DNA of 21,273 nt from a virus. The notes under the pieces are model-generated. The model worked only from the letters and a program-made list of their open reading frames with translations. It had not been told where the DNA came from and ran no database searches. A program made the position numbers and the translations under genes. The stretch covers positions 1 through 21,273 of IMG/VR virus record IMGVR_UViG_3300005549_000035; one strand, given 5' to 3'. How positions within the stretch are numbered: the stretch's first letter is position 1; every line of letters starts with the position of its first letter. This document shows positions 16,734 through 21,273 of the stretch, one piece after another.

Positions 16734-16931
16734 TCAATGCCAGATCCGCAGGTCACCCGCTTCCGTCGAACGAATGTCGGCCAATTCCGTAATACGGAAA
16801 TCACCCGACACGAAGCCGCCACCCTCAGCCACGTCGGCCAGAGCGCCAATGGTCGCTGAGGTCAGTTGCCCGGGCGAGAGCGCCAGGAACTGTGTGGCCT
16901 GGGCAAGCAGCGTGTTTGGGTCACAACTCAT
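16734..16931 (-). CDS. Small protein with a Cys-poor copy of the shared N-terminal module
   Basis: This 65-residue protein starts MSCDPNTLLAQATQF; the ATG at 16931 overlaps the preceding stop as ATGA. The N-terminal ~35 residues align with the module of the genes at 18912-19172, 15510-15746 and 14727-15506, but only the first Cys is kept and the central Pro-Pro-Gly is Ser-Pro-Gly. The rest (GGGFVSGDFRITELADIRST) is a short beta-like tail. The reading frame extends upstream, but that part overlaps the beta-helix gene. It may be a degenerate attachment module of the neighbouring fibre genes. Confidence 0.6.
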   Translation of the reverse strand: MSCDPNTLLAQATQFLALSPGQLTSATIGALADVAEGGGFVSGDFRITELADIRSTEAGDLRIWH

Positions 16932-18421
16932 CGTCGGTAAAGAGGGTAGGCAATCACCCCGCCAGGCGAGTTGGTAATCTGCGTGGCCCCTATGTCTGGA
17001 AAGCTGGTGGTGCCAACAAATAACGGACCCGCGTTCGCAAGAAAACGCCCACGCGCAGTACCTAACAACGTCGTCACGGTGTTGGTTTTGGTGAAGTTCC
17101 CCCCAGCCGCATCCACCCATGGGCTGACATCAGCAGCCAGTCCGATGCTTCCGATTTCCTCAAGCGTCGTGCCCGGCAAAATGTTGGCGCTGCCATTGCC
17201 ATTAGTCGCCGTCGTGCCGGTTCCGAACGCGCAATTGATGACTGCGCCATTACGCACCAGGCTACCCGAAGAGTTGATGGCGAAAGCCCCGGCTAAACCG
17301 GCCCCGTTCCTCAGAAAAGTGCAATTCTCGATATTGACCAACGTCCCGGCAGCGCCAGTAAGGTTTATGCCATTGGTGCCATTGGTGTAGAAATCGCAGC
17401 CATAAATAATCACCCCAGTGGACGAGCTAGCTGTCACCCCATCGCGGCCATTGTTGGCGGCAATGCAGTCCTGCAATGTAACCCCTGAAGAAATCACGAA
17501 CCCGCTGGTTCCTGTCCCGGTATTGCCTTGCGCCACACAGCGTCTTGCCACAGTTCCGGCTGCCAAAAGCGAATACGCGCCCTGAGTAGCATTGACCGCA
17601 TTGCAGCCCTGTGCCTCACATTCTTCAATCACCGCAATTTGATTCACTTGCAAGCCGACCCCACGAGAAGAGGAAAACAAGCACCCCCTAACGTAGCCTT
17701 CATTTCCAGCCATGGTGAGCAAAACAGCGTTTCCACTTATTCCGTTGCGCGTAAACCCCAAATCCACCACGTCAATGTTGTTCCCATTAATGGTGCACAT
17801 GGCAAAACCAACCCCGTTACCGGTATTAATAAAGTAACTAAATCCACCGTCCCCGGCATTGGTCCCATAACCCTGGAACCGAATTGGCCCGTTGCTGTTC
17901 TGCACAAAATTTGTGCAACTGTTGAAATCGAAATTCTTGAAGTTTACCCGTGGCACATCCGTGGCCAAGTTGGTCATCAGATTGTTCACCAAACTGAACG
18001 GGAATGCGTCAGAGTTCGCACCACCCACCCAGGGCCCTTGCCACGCACCGCCCACCCGAATGCTGCGCGTCCCCGTCCCGTCCGCCGGCGCTGTGCCTGT
18101 CTTGATGGTCGTACTGACTGTGATCGTGTCGGCACCGTCGTTTACGGTCGTAATGCGCCCAATGAACGCTGCCGTGGTCGCCCCATCCACGTAGACGCTG
18201 GCCCACATCCCGGCGGTGACAGCGGACAGGTCGGAACCCGCCTTGGTGTAAACCCCAGTGGCCGCAACCCAGTCCCCGGCGGTAGTGCTGAACAGCGGCG
18301 TCGCGTTGGTGGTAGAACCGGCATTCACGTTCGTGCCGCCAGAGTTTGCATAGAACTCGGTGAAAGCGCCTCGGGCGCTCACGCACACTAACAACAGCAG
18401 CAGGGCAAAAATGGTCCTCAT
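16928..18421 (-). CDS. Parallel beta-helix spike/adhesin-like protein with signal peptide
   Basis: This protein has 497 residues from the ATG at 18421, which overlaps the upstream stop as ATGA. It begins MRTIFALLLLLVCVSARGAF, a strong Sec signal peptide. A small N-terminal beta domain follows (to ~120). Residues ~150-410 hold short repeats with right-handed beta-helix character (VVDLGFTRNGISGNAV, VIIYGCDFYTNGTNGINL, VNIENCTFLRNGAG), as in pectate-lyase-like tail spikes and secreted adhesins. Near the C-terminus FPDIGATQ resembles the PDIGA ending of choice-of-anchor-Q-type surface proteins. The location in the virion run suggests a tail spike, but the signal peptide points to export; both are open. 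A longer frame to 18607 is rejected because it overlaps the coupled gene. Confidence 0.72.
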   Translation of the reverse strand: MRTIFALLLLLVCVSARGAFTEFYANSGGTNVNAGSTTNATPLFSTTAGDWVAATGVYTKAGSDLSAVTAGMWASVYVDGATTAAFIGRITTVNDGADTITVSTTIKTGTAPADGTGTRSIRVGGAWQGPWVGGANSDAFPFSLVNNLMTNLATDVPRVNFKNFDFNSCTNFVQNSNGPIRFQGYGTNAGDGGFSYFINTGNGVGFAMCTINGNNIDVVDLGFTRNGISGNAVLLTMAGNEGYVRGCLFSSSRGVGLQVNQIAVIEECEAQGCNAVNATQGAYSLLAAGTVARRCVAQGNTGTGTSGFVISSGVTLQDCIAANNGRDGVTASSSTGVIIYGCDFYTNGTNGINLTGAAGTLVNIENCTFLRNGAGLAGAFAINSSGSLVRNGAVINCAFGTGTTATNGNGSANILPGTTLEEIGSIGLAADVSPWVDAAGGNFTKTNTVTTLLGTARGRFLANAGPLFVGTTSFPDIGATQITNSPGGVIAYPLYRR

Positions 18422-18915
18422 CGGTAAAAGGCGGCAACAGTGACGTCTATGTTGGTGTTCCAACTGTCGAAGGCGACCTGGTAAGTCACCCCGTTGGTGA
18501 GCGTCGTCCAGAGCGTTGACCCCTGGTTTGTCCCCAGGCTGATACTGAACTGTGAGCCGCTCGGCCACACCACCGTCCGGTTGACCAACTGCGGAACCAG
18601 CTTCCATTTCACCAGCATGTTCTGGCCGGCGGCGAATCCGGTGAAGTTGGTGATCGAAATGTTGTTGGTGAGGAAAATTTCCCGGGTAAGCGTCGTCTGA
18701 AAGTTGACGGTCAGATTGGAATTGGCCGTTGAGTTGGTGGCCACGAAATCCGACGTGGAAAAGTAGTAACCGGTGTCGATGATGATCGCGCCACTGGGCG
18801 GATTACTGCGAATGGTCGCGCCATTGGTGCCGACAAAAGAGGTGTAAGCAGGGTTGGCCGCGAAGGATGGCAGCGCCAGTCCAACAAGAGCCAAAACGAA
18901 TAAGAGAGTTTTCAT
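18418..18915 (-). CDS. Small beta-rich fibre-like protein with signal peptide
   Basis: This protein has 165 residues from the ATG at 18915 (ATGA overlap with the previous gene). The first 19-20 residues, MKTLLFVLALVGLALPSFAA, are a textbook signal peptide with an A-x-A-like cleavage site. The mature part is Asn/Thr-rich and beta-stranded, with a fibre-like arrangement: NLTVNFQTTLTREIFL, AGQNMLVKWKLV, NRTVVWPSGSQF. This resembles small head- or tail-fibre domains in other phages, apart from the signal. No cysteine and no catalytic motif are present. The role is uncertain: either a virion fibre or an exported protein. Confidence 0.65.
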   Translation of the reverse strand: MKTLLFVLALVGLALPSFAANPAYTSFVGTNGATIRSNPPSGAIIIDTGYYFSTSDFVATNSTANSNLTVNFQTTLTREIFLTNNISITNFTGFAAGQNMLVKWKLVPQLVNRTVVWPSGSQFSISLGTNQGSTLWTTLTNGVTYQVAFDSWNTNIDVTVAAFYR

Positions 18916-19172
18916 ACCCATGTTTGTGAGGGGACGTCCCACTGCAGAAGTGAACCCCCGCCAACCGGATAGTCCAGCGCCGGTAAGGTCGGATCATCGG
19001 GTGCCGCCGGGGAACGGCCCTGAGTAATTTGACTGCCACCGCCCCCGCCAACGCCCCCCTGCTCTATCAACGCGCACAGAAGGGCAATCTCAACGGCTAA
19101 AAGCGCCCCGGGCGGAACGCATGCTTCGATGCACTTGGCATCGTTCAACAACGTGTTTGGATCGCACGCCAT
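18912..19172 (-). CDS. Small protein with Cys module and Gly-rich linker
   Basis: This 86-residue protein starts MACDPNTLLNDAKCIEAC, 4 nt after the previous stop. Residues 1-37 are the best-preserved copy of the shared module (C-D-P, A-x-C, P-P-G-A-L-x-A-V, L-L-C). A Gly-rich linker (GGVGGGGGSQ) is followed by a Pro-containing tail ending SLLQWDVPSQTWV, a phrase reminiscent of the linker before fibre domains. The following gene encodes a fibre-like protein. It may be a short attachment or adaptor piece; function is unknown. Confidence 0.62.
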   Translation of the reverse strand: MACDPNTLLNDAKCIEACVPPGALLAVEIALLCALIEQGGVGGGGGSQITQGRSPAAPDDPTLPALDYPVGGGSLLQWDVPSQTWV

Positions 19173-19176
19173 GACT

Positions 19177-19464
19177 TCACGTCATCATCTCGTCTTCGGG
19201 GGCGGTTTCCCCTTCGGCCATTTCTTCTTCGCTTTCGGACTTTTCCTCGTCCTTGTAAACGCATTTTATCGAGCACTCGTCCTCGTAAACCTGCACGATC
19301 TCGACTTCCTCACGCCCGCCAGGCTTGGGCTCGTTTTTGAAAAAGCTCTTTGGAACCAGGGCAAGATTCTCTTCGGTCTCGTCGGCTTTCTCGGGCGTCT
19401 GGTCCATCGGGGTGCTGCCAGAAGTGGAAGGGGAACTCTCGTCGTTGTCCATGTAGTCAGGCAT
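19177..19464 (-). CDS. Small acidic protein next to the capsid gene
   Basis: This protein has 95 residues from the ATG at 19464 (MPDYMDNDESSPS). A TTG further upstream is in frame but less likely; a weak GAAAG lies ~8 nt before the ATG. It is strongly acidic, with a disordered N-terminus, then LVPKSFFKNEPKPGG and a beta-like segment EEVEIVQVYEDECSIKCVYK, and an acidic tail. Small acidic proteins with a similar LPKS...PG...VxxVxxDE core occur beside capsid genes in other phages. Possible roles are a capsid-associated, decoration or assembly protein. Only the gene call is firm. Confidence 0.65.
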   Translation of the reverse strand: MPDYMDNDESSPSTSGSTPMDQTPEKADETEENLALVPKSFFKNEPKPGGREEVEIVQVYEDECSIKCVYKDEEKSESEEEMAEGETAPEDEMMT

Positions 19465-19492
19465 AAGAATCTTTCGATTGAAGTGCAAGGAT

Positions 19493-19524
19493 GGTCGCCG
19501 TCCGCGCCACTTCGGACGGCGACC
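19493..19524 (-). terminator. Perfect 12-bp hairpin after the capsid gene; partial terminator or processing site
   Basis: Arms 19493-19504 and 19513-19524 are exact reverse complements (12 bp, mostly GC) around an 8-nt loop. The hairpin lies 25-56 nt downstream of the capsid stop and ahead of the next gene. No U-tract follows on either strand, so it may attenuate transcription or protect mRNA rather than fully terminate. T7 has a partial terminator at the same relative place after its capsid gene. Confidence 0.6.
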
Positions 19525-19548
19525 GACCCTATAACTGCACCCGACAAA

Positions 19549-20904
19549 TTACGGACAGTTCGTGTTGCAGCTATCGTACGTCTGGGTGGGGTAACCAGGA
19601 TCGCTGCTGCAGTTGCTGATCTCAGGCACGCAGAACGGCTCGCCGCGGTGGAAGAACACGTTCAAGAACTCGGTGTAGAGCGGGCGAATCGCCAATTTGA
19701 AATCGGCAATGAACTGGCCCTTGTTCCGGCGCTTATTCTCAACCACGCACCCGTCCGAGCCGGTGCCAAGGTTGTCCATGACGAATTGCCACTTGCCGCC
19801 GAAGTTACGGCTCGAGAAGGGCATTTCCGGGTTGACCGGCGTCGCATCGGCAACCAGCGCCTCGAGCGCCATTTTGTGCCAGATGTAGCTGATCCGGAAC
19901 TGGGCATTGTCGAAGTCCGAATTCTCAATGGACCCCAACCCCGGGGCACCGCCCGCACCGCTGGTGATCTGATTCTTGTAGGGCAGCACCACCTGATACC
20001 GGTAGCGGTTGGGGGCCGAAGCCGCGCCAAGGTCGCGCACGAAGTTGAAGCGCAGTCCCATGGGATCCACGCGCACCATGAAATTGCCGATTTGGCCGCT
20101 GAACCCATAACGCCAGTAGGCGTTGGCGCTGTCCCACTGGGTGAAACGCCAGTTGGCTGCCACCGAGGGCGTGCCGCCGTTGCCCGTCTGGCCGCCAAGC
20201 TTGTCCAATTCCCAGCAGGTGGAAATATCGGTGACCAACTCAATGAACGGGGCCGTCTCTTTGAACGGATTCTTGCCGCCGTAACCGCGGCGCATGAGCG
20301 GCTCAAAGCGGCTCTGCAACATTTGGGGAACCAGCTTGAACACCTGATTTGGATTGGCCGAGCAGTCGAAGAAGCGTTCCTCATCGCCCACGAGTGACCA
20401 TGCAAAGGTGAACTCGGTCATGGTCCTGTTGGCGATAAACCGCTTGTCCGCATGAGTGATTGCCCGCTTGCGCAGGAAATTGCTCATGATGTCCGTGGTG
20501 GCCGGACGCAGGATGTCAGAAATGATCTGGCGGAAATGTTCCTGAGCCTTCGTAACGTGCATGTCCTGGTCGAAGCACAGAAGCGGCGTCTGCCAGCTTT
20601 GTTCTTCCAGGTAGTAGGTGATCCGAGTCGCGCCCCAGCCGATGCAATACTCAGTCTTATCGCACGGCGTTCCCACGCAGGAAGCGTAAGCGGTCCGATT
20701 CCAGGTCTTGGTGGTGTTGGGGAAAACGTGACGGAACCGGTCGAGGGTATGCTCAACCCCGCTGTAAGACTCGAAGGTGCCCGTTTTGACGTTCAGGATC
20801 CAAGAGTCAGTGGGCCGGATGTCCGAGAGGATCAGTTTGTCGTAAACCGGCTGTTGGTCCACGAGGTATTGCGCGAACTTCGTACACGAGACGACGGATG
20901 CCAT
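19549..20904 (-). CDS. Probable major capsid protein
   Basis: This protein has 451 residues from the ATG at 20904 (MASVVSCTKFAQYLVDQ); an upstream in-frame start at 20958 would add 18 unlikely residues. It lies downstream of a possible scaffold tail, upstream of a terminator-like hairpin, and has the largest non-coding gap in the window before it, as expected for the most expressed virion gene. Helical sections (AQEHFRQIISDILRPATTDIMSNFL) and beta sections (NRYRYQVVLPY) alternate, compatible with an HK97-like fold, but no signature motif was recognised. Twelve cysteines are present, four in the final ~25 residues (SCNTNCP). No start-proximal Shine-Dalgarno sequence is seen. Another structural protein is the alternative. 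Confidence 0.62.
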   Translation of the reverse strand: MASVVSCTKFAQYLVDQQPVYDKLILSDIRPTDSWILNVKTGTFESYSGVEHTLDRFRHVFPNTTKTWNRTAYASCVGTPCDKTEYCIGWGATRITYYLEEQSWQTPLLCFDQDMHVTKAQEHFRQIISDILRPATTDIMSNFLRKRAITHADKRFIANRTMTEFTFAWSLVGDEERFFDCSANPNQVFKLVPQMLQSRFEPLMRRGYGGKNPFKETAPFIELVTDISTCWELDKLGGQTGNGGTPSVAANWRFTQWDSANAYWRYGFSGQIGNFMVRVDPMGLRFNFVRDLGAASAPNRYRYQVVLPYKNQITSGAGGAPGLGSIENSDFDNAQFRISYIWHKMALEALVADATPVNPEMPFSSRNFGGKWQFVMDNLGTGSDGCVVENKRRNKGQFIADFKLAIRPLYTEFLNVFFHRGEPFCVPEISNCSSDPGYPTQTYDSCNTNCP

Positions 20905-21129
20905 AAAAGCTTCAGTGACACAAAAGTGAATAACTCGGGCGGTAACCGCGCAAAGCACAACGCCTGCACGTAGTAATTGCCCGTGGGGTGTGTCAGAAGC
21001 TGTTCAGAGCTTCAGAAGTCGGCCACTTTCCTCACCTTCAAAGAGGCTCAAGCCGAAGTCGGCGGGCTTTTTGGACCATGCCCACGACTATGCTGGTGGC
21101 GCACTGTTACGCCAGTTTGGTCGAAAGTG
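20905..21129 (-). promoter_or_regulatory. Leader region upstream of the capsid gene
   Basis: This 225-bp non-coding gap holds an 11-bp palindrome (GCGGTAACCGC, 20939-20949), a 6-bp hairpin (GAAGCT/AGCTTC, 20996-21013) and two copies of GCCGACTTC on the minus strand. No convincing -35/-10 pair could be assigned. A promoter for the capsid gene is expected here by context only. Confidence 0.3.
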
Positions 21130-21273
21130 TCAAGAGGCCAGTTTTGCCAGTCCAGCCAGGGCGCCTTCCATGGTGTCCGCAAAACCCTCGCCATTTTCTG
21201 TCCGGCGCGGCTCGCCATTGGTCGGTTCACTGCCCTGAAATTCCTCGAGCGATTTCTTCAGCGTCTCAATTTC
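21130..21273 (-). CDS. C-terminal end of a gene entering from the right; possible scaffolding or portal protein
   Basis: The last 47 codons of a minus-strand frame are visible, ending in TGA at 21130-21132. They read EIETLKKSLEEFQGSEP and end in a helical DTMEGALAGLAKLAS. The charged, coiled-coil-like composition and position just before the capsid gene suit a scaffolding protein; a portal C-terminus is also possible. The start lies outside the window. Confidence 0.45.
   Translation of the reverse strand, partial: EIETLKKSLEEFQGSEPTNGEPRRTENGEGFADTMEGALAGLAKLAS

Noticed and set aside
19129-20397. 422-codon plus-strand frame opposite the capsid and acidic-protein genes
   Set aside because: It spans two minus-strand genes and their gap, lacks motifs, and has shadow-like Arg/Ala/Val/His composition.
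21049-21072. Terminator-like stem (AAGCC/GGCTT) followed by TTTTT on the plus strand
   Set aside because: The stem is only five base pairs with a large loop, and no plus-strand gene precedes it. In the minus orientation it lacks a U-tract.
1-21273. tRNA, rRNA, integrase, attachment sites or diversity-generating retroelement
   Set aside because: No such features were recognised in a reading by eye of both strands. Almost every base lies in a late-gene ORF, and no reverse transcriptase or template/variable repeat pair was seen.

Overview
This window looks like the late (virion) half of a tailed bacteriophage with a short, T7-type (podovirus-like) tail. GC content is high, roughly 58% by eye. 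Coding is nearly gapless, almost all on the minus strand, and neighbouring genes mostly overlap as ATGA/GTGA/TAATG or sit 2-8 nt apart. No ribosomal, tRNA or metabolic genes are visible. The host is not determined. Exported-protein signatures (Sec-type signal peptides, a PDIGA-type C-terminus on a beta-helix protein, FnIII and He_PIG-like domains) and the general lack of Shine-Dalgarno sequences would fit a PVC/Verrucomicrobiota-like or similar environmental host. That is a weak inference.

Layout, read along the minus strand from right to left. (1) 21273-21130: C-terminal tail of a gene entering from the right, possibly scaffolding or portal, followed by a 225-bp gap. (2) 20904-19549: probable major capsid protein, followed by a perfect 12-bp-stem hairpin. 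(3) 19464-14051: a tightly coupled run of ten small to medium genes. It holds a small acidic protein, four proteins built on one short repeated Cys module (five copies), three proteins with signal-peptide-like N-termini (including a beta-helix spike-like protein), two fibre-like proteins and a small membrane protein. (4) 12269-14050 on the PLUS strand: the large terminase, inverted inside the late run, stop-to-stop with zero spacing on one side and 41 bp from a divergent start on the other. (5) 12227-7259: tail nozzle-like protein fused to a Pro-Glu linker and an LRR domain, a Cys-rich Ig-like protein, and a head-tail adaptor-like protein. (6) 7254-1: three consecutive probable internal (ejected) virion proteins, the last a giant of at least 1736 residues with an HExxH metallopeptidase-like centre that continues beyond the left edge.

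Functionally this resembles the T7 order (capsid, adaptor/nozzle, gp14/15/16-like ejection proteins), with a host-recognition or surface cassette and an inverted terminase placed in the middle. The main unexpected observations are: a recognisable small phage gene nested out of frame inside the giant gene (3965-4147); a short D-[YF]-G-I-P-W motif repeated four times in one ejection protein and found once at the N-terminus of the giant protein; a five-copy Cys module shared by four separate proteins; and a sharp cysteine split (none in about 2,400 residues of the ejected proteins, many in the shell and tail proteins). Complete portal, small terminase, endolysin, polymerase and integrase genes are not seen in the window.
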